64,000 bases of DNA from an uncultured Gammaproteobacteria bacterium (GCA_913058345.1 CAJXQR010000001.1:496001-560000); one strand, 5' to 3'. Shown: positions 20,695 to 30,925, counted from the stretch's first letter. A program made the numbers and translations. The notes: generated by a model from the letters alone, not told the origin.

Positions 20695-21204
20695 ATGATT
20701 ACTCTACACACCAACCACGGCGACATCGTCATTGAACTGGATTTTGATAATGCACCCATCAGTGCCAACAATTTCCTGCAGTACTGTCGCGATGAGTTTT
20801 ATGCCGGCACCATTTTCCATCGTGTGATCCCCGGCTTCATGATTCAGGGCGGAGGTATGAACGAGGACATGAGTGAAAAAAGCACTCGCGAGCCCATCAA
20901 AAACGAAGCCGACAACGGCCTCAGCAACGATACCGGCACCCTGGCCATGGCTCGCACGATGGTGCCCGACTCAGCCTCTTCACAGTTCTTTATCAACATT
21001 GCCGACAACCACTTTCTCAATCACACCGCACCCACTGCTCAGGGCTGGGGCTACGCTGTTTTCGGCAAAGTCGTTGACGGTATGGCCGTGGTCGATAAAA
21101 TCAAAACGGTAGAGACTGGCAACAATGGCCCTCACCAGGATGTACCCACAGAAACAGTGGTCATCGAAAAAACATCAATCTCTGACGCCTACGCTGAGCG
21201 CTAA
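20695..21204 (+). CDS. ppiB: Peptidyl-prolyl cis-trans isomerase B (cyclophilin)
   Basis: A cytoplasmic cyclophilin assisting proline isomerisation in folding. The start at 20695 ([16 protein letters not shown]) matches family N-termini; a longer frame from 20596 would add 33 non-homologous residues. Catalytic features are [31 protein letters not shown] and [14 protein letters not shown]. The length is 169 aa and there is no signal peptide, which favours ppiB over periplasmic ppiA. lpxH follows 45 bases downstream. Confidence 0.95.
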   Translation: MITLHTNHGDIVIELDFDNAPISANNFLQYCRDEFYAGTIFHRVIPGFMIQGGGMNEDMSEKSTREPIKNEADNGLSNDTGTLAMARTMVPDSASSQFFINIADNHFLNHTAPTAQGWGYAVFGKVVDGMAVVDKIKTVETGNNGPHQDVPTETVVIEKTSISDAYAER

Positions 21205-21249
21205 GTTGAACTGGGGCGGTAGTTGTAGATTCACAGAGCGGCCTCCCCT

Positions 21250-21975
21250 TTGACCACCCTCTTTATTGCCGATCTCCACCTCTGTCCGGAAAGACCCGAA
21301 GTCAACCAGGCTTTCTTCCACTTTCTGCAGACCCGCGCAGCCGAGGCCGACACGCTATATATTCTTGGCGATCTCTTCGAAGCCTGGATTGGCGACGACG
21401 ACCCCGCGCCCCTTTCTCAACAAGTGATTCGTGCTCTGCGCGCGCTCACCGACAGTGGCACCAAGCTTTTTTTCCTCCATGGCAATCGTGACTTTATGGT
21501 TGGCAAACGCTTTGCCAGAGAGACCGGAGCCACTTTGCTCAATGATCATGCACTGGTCGTCATCGGCGACGAACAGGCATTGGTGCTACACGGAGACACT
21601 CTTTGCACCGATGATATCGCCTACCAGAAGTTTCGACGTCGGATCCGCAACCCCTTAGTACTTCGTATTCTGCGTCATCTACCGTTGAAGACTCGTCAGA
21701 ATATCGGTATTAAGGGACGAGAAAAAAGTATGGCGACCAACAGTAATAAAAGCGCCAGCATTATGGATGTCACCCCCGCCACCGTGACCGCGATGATGAA
21801 AAAATACAAGGTAACAACAATGATTCACGGCCACACCCATCGACCTTTCTGTCATGAGCTGGTACTCGATGACGGCAGCCCAGCACGACGTTTTGTACTG
21901 GGTGACTGGGGCAGTAAGGGTTGGGGCCTCAGCTCAAATGGACAAGCGTTGACGCTTTTTTCATTTGATATTTAA
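21250..21975 (+). CDS. lpxH: UDP-2,3-diacylglucosamine diphosphatase
   Basis: A manganese metallophosphoesterase that cleaves UDP-2,3-diacylglucosamine to lipid X in lipid A synthesis, at the inner membrane face. All calcineurin-type motifs are present: IADLHL, GDLFEAWIGDDD, HGNRDFM and HGHTHRP. The start is a TTG at 21250 (TTGACCACC), since no ATG fits the conserved N-terminus. 241 aa is the normal length. It is a likely two-gene operon with ppiB. Confidence 0.96.
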   Translation: MTTLFIADLHLCPERPEVNQAFFHFLQTRAAEADTLYILGDLFEAWIGDDDPAPLSQQVIRALRALTDSGTKLFFLHGNRDFMVGKRFARETGATLLNDHALVVIGDEQALVLHGDTLCTDDIAYQKFRRRIRNPLVLRILRHLPLKTRQNIGIKGREKSMATNSNKSASIMDVTPATVTAMMKKYKVTTMIHGHTHRPFCHELVLDDGSPARRFVLGDWGSKGWGLSSNGQALTLFSFDI

Positions 21976-22002
21976 CACCCAGAGAAACATCGGAGATAAA
22001 CG

Positions 22003-22641
22003 CTAAGCCAAGGGCGGCCCCGAGTGGAAGCGAAACTCTTCACAGGGGGCTTCAATCAACTGTCTTTCCTTTTCCGCAAAGACAGCAATCCGCTGGTCGA
22101 CGTCAATTGGTTCGCTATGGCAGGTGGCCACTTGGCGAGCTAATGTTAGATAATCTTTAAAATGACGCGATTCCGATTTCAGCAGGGAAAAATAAAAGGC
22201 CGATAGCTCCTCATCGAGGTGAGGCGCGAGTTTGGCAAAGCGCTCGCAGGAGCGAGCTTCTATCAAAGCACCAGCTACTAGAATATCAATCAGCCGCATG
22301 GGTTCCCAGGTCGAAACCAATTTGCGCAGCTCACCCGCATAATGAGCAGCCGGAAGAGAAGCATACACAATATCGCGCTTTTCCATCAAAGCGATCACTT
22401 GCTCAAAATGACGCAGCTCTTCACGCGCCAGGCGGGACATTTTGTGCAGCAGTTGATACTGCTCAATATAACGGAACATCAAATTGAGCGCAGTGCTCGC
22501 GGCTTTTTTCTCACAGTTCGCGTGATCGATAAGTAGTATGTCTTGATGCTGTAGGGCAGCCTCTACCCAGGCGTCTGGGGTGACGCAGGGTAGGAAAGCT
22601 ACGACGTCATCGAGATCACTCAAGGCCTTGGATACTCCCAC
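22003..22641 (-). CDS. miaE: tRNA-(ms2io6A37) hydroxylase
   Basis: A diiron monooxygenase hydroxylating the isopentenyl side chain of ms2i6A37 in tRNA. The ferritin-like four-helix bundle shows IDHANCEKKAASTAL, EELRHFEQV, EARSCERF and ESRHFKDYL, i.e. two Glu plus two ExxH diiron ligand sets. The length is 212 aa. The apparent start is GTG at 22641; no stronger start is visible. It leads or follows the GST gene with a 15-base gap on the same strand, so the two may share a transcript. Confidence 0.93.
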   Translation of the reverse strand: MGVSKALSDLDDVVAFLPCVTPDAWVEAALQHQDILLIDHANCEKKAASTALNLMFRYIEQYQLLHKMSRLAREELRHFEQVIALMEKRDIVYASLPAAHYAGELRKLVSTWEPMRLIDILVAGALIEARSCERFAKLAPHLDEELSAFYFSLLKSESRHFKDYLTLARQVATCHSEPIDVDQRIAVFAEKERQLIEAPCEEFRFHSGPPLA

Positions 22642-22656
22642 ATAATCCGAAAAACC

Positions 22657-23298
22657 TCATGCTGTCATCGCTTTGAGGGCCGCATCGCGGTCAGCATTAA
22701 CTTTTTTCACCAACGGATTACCCTCCATCATCGTCAACCAGGCAGTAAGACCTGGCAGCTCATCACACAGATCGCGGTCCAGGGCCTTTTTTGTCGCCAT
22801 ATTGCCCAGAGTCACCGTGTAATAAAGCATGAAGTCGGCATAGGTCATAACTTCACCAGCCGCAAAGGGTGAAAATATCAGAATACGATTCAGCGCGGCC
22901 ACGCCTTTATCCAGTTCGGCGTTCACTTTCTCGTTTAATTGTTCATCGGCCGGAGCACCAAAGAAAACGGCACCCAGTAACTGGCGGGTCACTAACTCCA
23001 GATAGAGTTCAATTGACTTAGTCAATTCACGCACCTTGGCACGCTGATAAGTATCCGTGGGATAGAGAGGAACATCTGAAGAAAGGTCTTCAAGAAAGTC
23101 AAAAATCACACTGGTTTCACTCAGCGGACCCTCTTTAACTTCCAGACAGGGAATTTTACCCATGGGGCTTATGTTCAAAAAATCATCTTCCTGACTGGGG
23201 CGAGTCATCACTTCTTCAAACTCAAAACCTTTTTCTAGCAGTGTCAATTTGACCATGTTGTAGTAATTACTGACCGGAAAACCGTAAAGTTTAAACAT
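22657..23298 (-). CDS. Glutathione S-transferase family protein
   Basis: A 213-aa protein with an N-terminal thioredoxin-like domain (LYGFPVSNYYNMVKLTLLEKG; the cis-proline segment GKIPCLEV; the glutathione-contact SETSVIFDFL) and an all-helical C-terminal domain. GGAGAAAG precedes the ATG. The candidate activating residue is a Ser in PVSNYYN. Substrate and class are uncertain; it could be a detoxification or reductase-type GST. It sits between a DUF1289 gene and miaE on the same strand. Confidence 0.9.
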   Translation of the reverse strand: MFKLYGFPVSNYYNMVKLTLLEKGFEFEEVMTRPSQEDDFLNISPMGKIPCLEVKEGPLSETSVIFDFLEDLSSDVPLYPTDTYQRAKVRELTKSIELYLELVTRQLLGAVFFGAPADEQLNEKVNAELDKGVAALNRILIFSPFAAGEVMTYADFMLYYTVTLGNMATKKALDRDLCDELPGLTAWLTMMEGNPLVKKVNADRDAALKAMTA

Positions 23299-23321
23299 TA
23301 TCTTTCTCCAGAAATTTCTTA

Positions 23322-23792
23322 TTAATTAGAGTGCTGACTTGCCGCCACTATACCCGGTGCAAAGTAGCGCTGATAGTGGGCCTGTGAGAGCCGATAAAGC
23401 TCATCTTCAAGCGCTTCATAAAACCGTGGTAACGCGATATCAGTATAAGCCGATGACAAACGAAAGCCCCACTCCGCCGTATTAAGGTCTTCACCGCGAG
23501 TTTTTTTCAGCAGGGCATAAACCCAGCAATGGGGATCGCTGTATTCGCGAAAAACGATAGGTGTTGCCTTTAGTTTTGATTTTAACAAGTTAATATCAAC
23601 AAGCTGTATTTTATGAGTGAGAATTTGAATCAATAGTGAATCCAGCCTTTCAAACACGGCAATACGCTGTTCTTCAGGATAGGCGTTCCAGTTGACTACC
23701 TCATGGGCAAAACGATGACAGCCCCGACACACATCGTCACCCATGCTCGATGAGCAAATACCAATGCAGGGTGTGGCGATGGTTTGAGTCAC
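23322..23792 (-). CDS. DUF1289 cysteine-motif protein
   Basis: The N-terminal DUF1289 motif is clear: PCIGICSSSMGDDVCRGCHR, a four-cysteine cluster likely to bind metal. An additional domain of about 100 residues of unknown role follows, longer than the simple 60-90 aa DUF1289 proteins. Translation starts at GTG 23792 and overlaps the hydrolase stop by 4 bases (GTGA), so the two genes are translationally coupled. Function is unknown. Confidence 0.85.
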   Translation of the reverse strand: MTQTIATPCIGICSSSMGDDVCRGCHRFAHEVVNWNAYPEEQRIAVFERLDSLLIQILTHKIQLVDINLLKSKLKATPIVFREYSDPHCWVYALLKKTRGEDLNTAEWGFRLSSAYTDIALPRFYEALEDELYRLSQAHYQRYFAPGIVAASQHSN

Positions 23793-24667
23793 GCCTCTAT
23801 CCGATAAAAGTCATTCAAACGCTGGGCTGTTGGAGCAACGGTTTCTTCCATATGGAAGTGGTGACTACCTTCGATGATGTCGACGACAAGGCCAGACGCA
23901 TGCTGTTCCATACCGTAAAAACGTGCCATTCTTTGCGGGTCAGAAAGTAACAATAAACTCGGGCATTGGATGCGTTCCACAAAAGTTTGGACAATGTTAG
24001 GCGTTAATTTAACTTCTGATGCCACTTTTAATTTTTCATCCGCACGCCAGCGGAAGCCATTGCCTTCTCGGCGCAAGCCCCGTTCGGCAATCAGCTTGGC
24101 CGAAGCCAGCGACAGGCGAGTTTCACCGCGATGGGTGCGCGAGGCAATGGCTGCATCTCGGGTGGCATAAATACGCGGCTCACGCCGCAAGCGTAGGTGC
24201 TTGTCGGTTATCGACAGGGCCAATTGCTCTGGGATCTCAGCTTCACTCTTGGCCTGAGGCACAAAGCTGTCGATTAAACCGAGATGGCTAACGCGCTCCG
24301 GGTACGTACCCGTTGTCAACGTGGCTATCATGGCCCCTCGCGAATGACCGAGAAGGGCAAATGTTGTCAGACCCAATTGCTCCACCACAGCGTAGACATC
24401 GGCCACGTCCTGCCAGATGTTATAGGTATTATCGCGAGAGCGATGGTCACTTAAACCGTGGCCAGCAAGATCGAGAGCAATTAAACGCACGCCCTCCAAC
24501 CTTGCCGCTAAAGGCGCAAAGCTCGCGGCGTTATCGAGCCAGCCATGCAAGGCAATGACCGGCAATCCAGCGGGGTCCCCCCACTCCACGGCCGCCAGGT
24601 TGATACCATGATTGTCAAAATCGTGTTCGATCGCGTTGTCTAACAGAGCAGTGCTTGTTGAAGTCAT
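23789..24667 (-). CDS. Alpha/beta hydrolase
   Basis: A 292-aa alpha/beta-hydrolase fold. ALHGWLDNAASF carries the oxyanion region, the nucleophile serine lies in LLGHSRGAM, and the terminal His is probably in GSHHFHME. It resembles the serine hydrolase/esterase subgroup that starts with a WG..G.PVIALHGWLDN segment. The substrate is unknown. Its 3' end overlaps the DUF1289 gene by 4 bases, indicating an operon. Confidence 0.9.
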   Translation of the reverse strand: MTSTSTALLDNAIEHDFDNHGINLAAVEWGDPAGLPVIALHGWLDNAASFAPLAARLEGVRLIALDLAGHGLSDHRSRDNTYNIWQDVADVYAVVEQLGLTTFALLGHSRGAMIATLTTGTYPERVSHLGLIDSFVPQAKSEAEIPEQLALSITDKHLRLRREPRIYATRDAAIASRTHRGETRLSLASAKLIAERGLRREGNGFRWRADEKLKVASEVKLTPNIVQTFVERIQCPSLLLLSDPQRMARFYGMEQHASGLVVDIIEGSHHFHMEETVAPTAQRLNDFYRIEA

Positions 24668-24780
24668 TAGCTAAAGTTTTCGTTCATTGTTGTTTCAGAT
24701 TTGAATCTTAGTGTTATTCACAGGAGCTTTCTAACAAACAAGAAGGCTTTCTAGCAAACAAGGGGCTTGCCGGGAAAATC

Positions 24781-25239
24781 TCAGCCTGGAATCTGTGCCC
24801 AGCGCACATCGGCAAAACCCGGCACTGGCGCTTCCGTTCGCAAAGCGACCAGATTGGCTGTGCCCGTGACCTGCCAGCGATTATCACCACTGAGCAAACT
24901 CAACACATTCCCCACCAATGGCTGGTGTGTCACCAGTAATAGGGGCCTGGCATCGAGCCCATCGATAAAGTGAAGTAGCGCCTGGGGATCAGCACCCGGT
25001 TCGAGCTGCTTTGTGACCAGCAATTCTTGTTCGACGCACAAGGTATGGGCCGCTATTCTTGCCGTTTGTAATGCTCGCCTGTAGGGACTCGTTACAATAA
25101 GCTCAACGGCGGCCAGCTCAACTCGGCGGGAATCAATGACCCCTTGCACATCCCGCTCTCCACTGCGTGTCAGTCGACGCTCAGCATCACTGGCGGCACG
25201 TGGTTCGGCTTCGCCATGGCGCAAAAAAAACAAATCCAT
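24781..25239 (-). CDS. sixA: Phosphohistidine phosphatase SixA
   Basis: A small histidine phosphatase (152 aa). The RHGEAEPRA motif carries the phospho-accepting His at residue 8. The second Arg lies in SPYRRALQTA and the second His in LLVTHQPLVG. Lack of the extra helical domain of phosphoglycerate mutases supports SixA, which dephosphorylates HPt domains or PTS-Ntr proteins. AGAGGTCGTT precedes the ATG. gpsA is upstream on the same strand with a 74-base gap, as in other gammaproteobacteria. Confidence 0.92.
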   Translation of the reverse strand: MDLFFLRHGEAEPRAASDAERRLTRSGERDVQGVIDSRRVELAAVELIVTSPYRRALQTARIAAHTLCVEQELLVTKQLEPGADPQALLHFIDGLDARPLLLVTHQPLVGNVLSLLSGDNRWQVTGTANLVALRTEAPVPGFADVRWAQIPG

Positions 25240-25313
25240 AACGACCTCTAAAAATTTGTGGTTTAGTTTGTGGTTTAGGCAGTAGAACCGACGGTAATAG
25301 CGGCTTGCCCCCG

Positions 25314-26330
25314 CTAATGATTCACCCGAAATTCGACATCATCAAGCTGCTCGGAAAGCATCACTCTTAAAAGCACCCGAGGCAATGAGCCGCCTTTAAA
25401 CATAACATCGTATAGACCACTGGCGAGAGGCATATTAATGCCCAATTGCTCGGCCTTTTCTTTAACGATGCGTGTCGTATTAACACCCTCCGCCACCTGC
25501 CCCACCTCTGCAGTGGCCTGCTCAAGGCTTTTACCCTCTCCCAGGGCATAGCCAATACGATAATTGCGACTCAATTGAGAAGCACAGGTCACGAACAAAT
25601 CACCCACACCGCTAAGTCCAAGAAAAGTCATGGGATCAGCCCCCAAATGCGCAGCAAAGCGCGTCATTTCCGCCAGACTACGGGTAATCAGCACCCCTAA
25701 TGTATTTTGTCCAACATTCAGCGACGCAGCCATACCAGCGGCAATAGCATAAATATTTTTCAGCGCACCAGCCAGTTCAACACCATACCTATCGCTGTTT
25801 GAGTAAACCCGGAAGAAAGCCGTCTGCAAGACACTCTGAACCGCCTCGCATACTGCCTTGTCAGCACTGGCGATGACCGTAGCGGTAATTTCCTGTGCCG
25901 CAACTTCCTGTGCCAGATTAGGGCCGCTAATAACACCGATGCGTGGCTGATTAAGCTCCTCTGCCAAAATCTCACTCATCAATTTAAAGCTATCGCCCTC
26001 AATCCCCTTCACTGTACTGACAACGATAGTTTCGGCGGGGATCAAGGCGGCCACTTGCTGGCAGACACTGCGAAAAGATTTACTGGGTATCGAAAAAAAG
26101 ACCACTGAAGCACCATCAAGTGCCGCCTCAAGGTCTGCAGTCACCTGCAATCGTGGATCGAGCTTATAGCCAGGTAAATACGCCTTATTCTCACCGCTAA
26201 CCATACTGTGGAGGGCATTGTCAGCATCGCGCATCCACAGACTCACCGGGTGGCCATTAGTGGCTATCATATTGGCGATGGCGGTACCAAAACTGCCGCC
26301 ACCCAGCACAGTGATTTTATGATTCTTCAA
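25314..26330 (-). CDS. gpsA: Glycerol-3-phosphate dehydrogenase [NAD(P)+]
   Basis: Reduces dihydroxyacetone phosphate to sn-glycerol-3-phosphate for phospholipid synthesis. The NAD(P)-binding GGGSFGTAIANMI is at about residues 10-22, STVKGIE and ISGPNLAQEVA follow, and the catalytic-lysine region is ALKNIYAIAAGM. The C-terminal domain includes NTLGVLITRSLAEM and SGVGDLFVTC. 338 aa is normal. The start is TTG preceded by GAGGATATT. Confidence 0.96.
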   Translation of the reverse strand: MKNHKITVLGGGSFGTAIANMIATNGHPVSLWMRDADNALHSMVSGENKAYLPGYKLDPRLQVTADLEAALDGASVVFFSIPSKSFRSVCQQVAALIPAETIVVSTVKGIEGDSFKLMSEILAEELNQPRIGVISGPNLAQEVAAQEITATVIASADKAVCEAVQSVLQTAFFRVYSNSDRYGVELAGALKNIYAIAAGMAASLNVGQNTLGVLITRSLAEMTRFAAHLGADPMTFLGLSGVGDLFVTCASQLSRNYRIGYALGEGKSLEQATAEVGQVAEGVNTTRIVKEKAEQLGINMPLASGLYDVMFKGGSLPRVLLRVMLSEQLDDVEFRVNH

Positions 26331-26456
26331 AATATCCTCAAGGCAACACTTGCTCAGTAACCATGAATTGACTCTCTAACCGTTGGCATACCCAGAGGGA
26401 TCTCGCTGCACCTCCCTGTGCCGTACTGTATTAAGTAAAAGTCTTAACTAAACCTC

Positions 26457-28361
26457 TTAACTGAATAATAAGCGATTGAGGCGCTGCACGAACAAGGCGG
26501 GGTTTTCCAACTGCTCGCCCGCAGAAAGTACTGCCTGATCAAACATCACGCCAACTAAATCTTCAACTTTGTCATTGTCCTGTTCATCCTGCAAACGCGC
26601 AAGTAGTTCATGGTCAGGATTAATTTCAAGTACAGGCTTGGTCTCTGGTACCGGCTGGCCAGCGGCTTCGAGGATTTTACGCATTTGCGGGCCAACATCG
26701 CCTTCACCTAGCACCAAACAGGCTGGTGATGACGTCAGACGCGTAGTGGAACGCACATCGTCAACCTGGTCGGCAAGCACCGATTTAATACGCCCCAGAA
26801 GATCATCACTAATAGTCGAGCTTTCTTTGTCAGCCTCTTTGCTGCTTTCACCGAGTTCACCCAGATCAAGCTCGCCACGACTAATATCCTGAAGGGGTTT
26901 GCCATCAAACTCCTGCAAACTCGACATGGTCCACTCATCGACCCGTTCGCTGAGCAACAGTACTTCAATACCCTGTTTACGGAAAATTTCGAGATAAGAG
27001 CTGTTCCGTGCGGCGACATCGGTTTCAGCAATAAGGTAGTAAATTTTGTCCTGTCCAGTTTTCATGGCCGCCACATAGTCGGCCAGTGAGACTAGCTCAT
27101 CACTACCACGGGTGCTGGCAAAACGGAGCAGACCGGCAATTTTTTCTTTGTTAGCAAAGTCTTCCGCCGGGCCTTCTTTTAAGACCGAACCAAACGCTTC
27201 CCAGATTTTTTTGTATTCTTCGGGCTGTTCTTTGGCCATTTTTGTCAGCAGGTCGAGTACACGTTTGGTCAACGCCGAACGAATGCTATCGACTGCAGGG
27301 CTATCCTGAAGAATTTCTCGCGATACGTTAAGAGGCAAATCAGAACAGTCGACCACACCTTTGACGAACCGTAGGAACATCGGCAGGAACTGCTCGGCGT
27401 CGTCCATAATAAACGTGCGCTGAATATAGAGTTTCAGGCCTTTCGCGCCATCGCGGTTGTAAAGGTCGAAAGGTGCGTGACTGGGTATATAAATCAGGCT
27501 GGTATAGTCGAATTTGCCTTCGACGCGGTTGTGGCTCCAGGTCAGGGGATCTTGAAAATCGTGGGAGATATGCTTGTAAAACTCAATGTAGTCTTCGTCA
27601 CTGAGCTCACTGCGGGGGCGTGTCCACATGGCAGTGGCTGTATTAACGCGCTCAAATTCAGGGACGTCGACAATATCCTCTTCTGACTCTTCACCCTCTG
27701 CTGGCGGTGGTGTTGGCTTAAGCATTTCAACCGGTACAGCGATATGGTCAGAATATTTTTTCACCAAACTGCGCAGCCGCCAATCACTCGCGTATTCAGA
27801 GGCATCATCCTTAAGATGCAAGATAACTTTAGTGCCACGCTCTGCTTGCTCGATATTTTCAACCGTAAACTCAGCTTCGCCATCACAGGTCCAACGGACG
27901 GCTTCATCTGCGGACTTTCCGGCAGCGCGAGACTCAACGACCAGCTTATCGGCCACGAGGAATCCGGAGTAAAAACCGACACCAAACTGCCCTATCAACT
28001 GGGAGTCTTTCTTTTCGTCACCACTCAGAGCATTGCAAAATTCTGCTGTACCGGAGCGAGCAATAGTCCCCAAATGAGAAACAATCTCATCGCGACTCAT
28101 GCCAATGCCGTTATCAATGATGCTCACGGTTTTAGCATCATCATCCACTTCTATGCGAATCACCAGCTCGTCGCCCCCCTCAAGCAACTCGGGTTTTTGC
28201 AAACCCTCAAAACGCAACTTATCGCAGGCATCGGAGGCATTGGATATCAACTCTCGCAGGAAAATATCTCTATTGCTGTAGAGAGAGTGAATCATCAAGT
28301 GCAGTAGCTGCTTGGCTTCTGTTTGAAAGCCCATGGTTTCGGCTTGCTGAGTGGCGGACAT
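26457..28361 (-). CDS. htpG: Chaperone protein HtpG (Hsp90)
   Basis: A 634-aa ATP-dependent cytosolic chaperone. The GHKL nucleotide site is complete: [26 protein letters not shown] and [14 protein letters not shown]. The middle domain has [13 protein letters not shown]. The C-terminal dimer domain is present and there is no eukaryotic MEEVD tail. The ATG at 28361 has GAGGAGATCTGC just before it, so the longer frame reading through that site is not used. I saw no clear sigma-32 promoter in the 270-base divergent region upstream. Confidence 0.98.
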   Translation of the reverse strand: MSATQQAETMGFQTEAKQLLHLMIHSLYSNRDIFLRELISNASDACDKLRFEGLQKPELLEGGDELVIRIEVDDDAKTVSIIDNGIGMSRDEIVSHLGTIARSGTAEFCNALSGDEKKDSQLIGQFGVGFYSGFLVADKLVVESRAAGKSADEAVRWTCDGEAEFTVENIEQAERGTKVILHLKDDASEYASDWRLRSLVKKYSDHIAVPVEMLKPTPPPAEGEESEEDIVDVPEFERVNTATAMWTRPRSELSDEDYIEFYKHISHDFQDPLTWSHNRVEGKFDYTSLIYIPSHAPFDLYNRDGAKGLKLYIQRTFIMDDAEQFLPMFLRFVKGVVDCSDLPLNVSREILQDSPAVDSIRSALTKRVLDLLTKMAKEQPEEYKKIWEAFGSVLKEGPAEDFANKEKIAGLLRFASTRGSDELVSLADYVAAMKTGQDKIYYLIAETDVAARNSSYLEIFRKQGIEVLLLSERVDEWTMSSLQEFDGKPLQDISRGELDLGELGESSKEADKESSTISDDLLGRIKSVLADQVDDVRSTTRLTSSPACLVLGEGDVGPQMRKILEAAGQPVPETKPVLEINPDHELLARLQDEQDNDKVEDLVGVMFDQAVLSAGEQLENPALFVQRLNRLLFS

Positions 28362-28638
28362 GCAGATCTCCTCGTGTGTCGTCGGTAATAGGTTCAATGG
28401 CTTATTAAAGCAAGATGTGTAAGCCTACGATTCTGTGCCGCCAGTGGAATAAATCATCGTCCACTGGCCAACACCACAAATATTAGGTGCAGCCCATAAA
28501 TAGGGACGATTTATGGATTTTCAAGCACGACTTAACATTCTAATCACCCTGACAGATTGCAAAACGCCTCTAAAATGCTGAGGAATAAAGCCATGACAAG
28601 CCCCAAGCTTTCGAACAAAACTCATAGCGCTGGGTTAC

Positions 28639-29814
28639 ATGGCTTTTTTTAAAGGCTATTATTCGCCCATGACCCAAACCCTATTACATGTCGTTAAACG
28701 CTATAAAGGCAGTTATCCTCTGTTTGATGCCATGGTGCCTCGCGATTGTGAGAAGGTACGCACCATTGTCTGTTACCTCAGTGGCAAACCCGATGGCAAA
28801 AACTCGGTGGACAACCTCGTCGATCGCACCATTTACCTCGAACTGGACAAAAAGGCAATCAACTGGACGCAATTTGGGACTCTGCGAGCCCTGGCAAAAC
28901 TTATTGATGAAGAGGATGTTGAACTCCTGGCCTGTCAATTGAGGCGCACCATTTCTATTGGCGTCTGCGCGACTTTACTGGCGCGCAGGAACCCAAAGGT
29001 CATCGGTATATTGCACGGTATTGTTAACGGTAAAGTCAGCGTCTCTCGGCGACTACTAAACTGGTTCATCTTCAAAGGCCTGGCAAAATTGGTTTGTGTT
29101 TCGAAGACCTGCGCAGAGGATTTGGTGGCAATGAACTGGAACCTCGATCCGGCAAAGGTAATGGCCATCCAAAATGGGATGGACCCAACACCTTATCTTG
29201 CTGAGCAAAGCACAACGGCATCAAAAGAGGTAAGTAGAGGAGCTCTTTTTGGTGAGGAGCTAAGCAACAAACGGCTCTTCGCCACAATTGGCCGCTTATC
29301 AGAGGTTAAAAATTACCGGCGTTTTATTGAGGCCTTCGCCCGAGCTAGTCAGAGCACGTCAAACATTTCCCTGATAATCATAGGCACCGGCCCACTGGAG
29401 CAGGAATTAAAAGACCTGGCGGCATCTTTAAAGATTGATAAAGACGTCTTATTTCTGGGTTACCGCAAAGACATCACCACCCTTTTACAAAACATCGATG
29501 TCTTTGCCCTGCCTTCATTACGCGAAGGCATAAGTCTGGCTCTACTTGAAGCCATGGCATCTGGGCGTCCCGTCCTGACGTCTAACAGAAGCGGAATGAA
29601 GGAAGTGGTCAGTGATAGTAGCTGTGGCTGGCTAATTGACCCAGAAGACAGCCATAATATTGCTGAGGTCATCACTGTCATCGCCGGGCAGACACCTGAG
29701 CAACTCGTCACGATCGGTAATAATGCACGTCAACGGGTACTCGAAAAATTTCATGCCGAGCGTATGACAAGAGACTACGAAGTGTTATACGACGACATTC
29801 TCAATAATCGCTAA
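28639..29814 (+). CDS. GT4-family glycosyltransferase
   Basis: A 391-aa GT-B fold transferase. The C-terminal half has ATIGRLSEVKNYRRFIEAF, IIIGTGPLEQEL, VLFLGYRKDI and the E-x7-E motif in SLREGISLALLEAMASGRPV, typical of retaining GT4 enzymes using nucleotide sugars. The N-terminal acceptor domain is divergent. The start could be ATG 28639 or 28669 (MTQTLLH); neither has a strong ribosome binding site. It is a lone gene, so the product (LPS or another glycan) is unknown. Confidence 0.88.
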   Translation: MAFFKGYYSPMTQTLLHVVKRYKGSYPLFDAMVPRDCEKVRTIVCYLSGKPDGKNSVDNLVDRTIYLELDKKAINWTQFGTLRALAKLIDEEDVELLACQLRRTISIGVCATLLARRNPKVIGILHGIVNGKVSVSRRLLNWFIFKGLAKLVCVSKTCAEDLVAMNWNLDPAKVMAIQNGMDPTPYLAEQSTTASKEVSRGALFGEELSNKRLFATIGRLSEVKNYRRFIEAFARASQSTSNISLIIIGTGPLEQELKDLAASLKIDKDVLFLGYRKDITTLLQNIDVFALPSLREGISLALLEAMASGRPVLTSNRSGMKEVVSDSSCGWLIDPEDSHNIAEVITVIAGQTPEQLVTIGNNARQRVLEKFHAERMTRDYEVLYDDILNNR

Positions 29815-29849
29815 TTCGCCATAAACCCTAAATAAAAGAACCGTTGTGA

Positions 29850-30092
29850 TTATTCCGAATGCTCTTTTAAGTAGCGCTGCCACTGAGCTTGGGTAATAAG
29901 ATTACAACTTTCGATAACGTCATCCCACATTAACAGCACCTCGCCCCTGTCCAGCTGCCTCCTCACCTGATCAACTTTATTGGCGAGGCTGAATTCAGCC
30001 TCACCATAATCCGTACCCTCACGCATAATAAAGCTCTCGATAACAGCGCGCAGCGTTTCGGGGGCAAGCTCAGAAGTTGGAATTTCAATCAT
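29850..30092 (-). CDS. yheU: YheU-family (UPF0270) protein
   Basis: An 80-aa protein close to E. coli YheU: IPTSELAPETLRAVIESFIMREGTDYG aligns with the YheU N-terminus, followed by a conserved KVDQVRRQLDRGEVLLMWDD. Function is unknown in the family. Its ATG overlaps the stop of the exported methyltransferase gene by 4 bases (ATGA), so it is translated as the second gene of that pair. Confidence 0.9.
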   Translation of the reverse strand: MIEIPTSELAPETLRAVIESFIMREGTDYGEAEFSLANKVDQVRRQLDRGEVLLMWDDVIESCNLITQAQWQRYLKEHSE

Positions 30093-30925
30093 TGACCTGT
30101 TGCCTGAGGGGTCTTGAGATTCGGCTTTTTAAAGCGCAGGGTCATACGATCACTCTCACCTATCGCTTCATACTTCGCGCGATCCTTATCTTGCAAACGA
30201 AGAGTCGGCGGCAAGGTCCAGACGCCTTTAGGGTGGTCCGCAGTGTCTGCGGGGTTAGCATTAATTTCACTGCTGGCATCAAGCACAAACCCGGCCTTCT
30301 CAGCCAGTGCGATGACATAGGCTTCTGTCATATAACCACTCTGTTTCATGGTCTCCCAACTGGTGTTGGGCTTGGCCCTGTGCTCAACCACACCGAGGAT
30401 ACCACCCGGTTTTAAGGCCTTATAAAACAGTGCAAAAGCTTCTGCCTCATTAATACTCCGCAACCAATTATGGACATTACGAAAGGTCAATACGACATCG
30501 GCAGTGCCATCGGGAACCGTCAATTTATCCATTTTTGGACTAAATTCAGCCATCGTCATAGCCTGGTAGACATCGGGACGGGCTTTAATTTTTTCTTCGA
30601 AAGCGCGGCGTGAATTAAGAAAATAATTAACCTTCGAGTCCTTTGCGAAGTGGGCGGCATAGAGTTTGCCACCCTGTAGATAAGGCGCAAGTATTTCCGT
30701 GTACCAGCCACCACCTGGCCAAATTTCAACAACGGTCATTGTCGGCTCAACGCCAAAGAAAGCCAGCGTCTCACTGGGGTGTCGATAAGTATCGCGTGAC
30801 ACAAAGTCAGGCGTTCGATCGGGGCTTTTCAGAATATCCTCGCCAATAACATCACCCGCCTGAAGGCTTATAGCGCTTAAGAAAGTAAAGAAAGACATCA
30901 AACAAACCAGCAATTTTCGAAACAT
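30089..30925 (-). CDS. Exported SAM-methyltransferase-like protein
   Basis: A 278-aa protein with a clear signal peptide (residues 1-23, LLVCLMSFFTFLSAISLQAG). A Rossmann methyltransferase-like domain follows: VVEIWPGGGWYTEILAPYL is the SAM-binding motif I equivalent, DVVLTFRNVHNWL is motif IV-like, and LKPGGILGVVEHR is motif VI-like. Families of predicted exported methyltransferases of this kind exist, but SAM is not known in the periplasm, so activity there is uncertain. It is translationally coupled to the yheU-like gene. Confidence 0.85.
   Translation of the reverse strand: MFRKLLVCLMSFFTFLSAISLQAGDVIGEDILKSPDRTPDFVSRDTYRHPSETLAFFGVEPTMTVVEIWPGGGWYTEILAPYLQGGKLYAAHFAKDSKVNYFLNSRRAFEEKIKARPDVYQAMTMAEFSPKMDKLTVPDGTADVVLTFRNVHNWLRSINEAEAFALFYKALKPGGILGVVEHRAKPNTSWETMKQSGYMTEAYVIALAEKAGFVLDASSEINANPADTADHPKGVWTLPPTLRLQDKDRAKYEAIGESDRMTLRFKKPNLKTPQATGQ

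Noticed and set aside
27744-28307. 187-codon plus-strand frame within htpG
   Set aside because: Shadow of the certain htpG gene with no family similarity.
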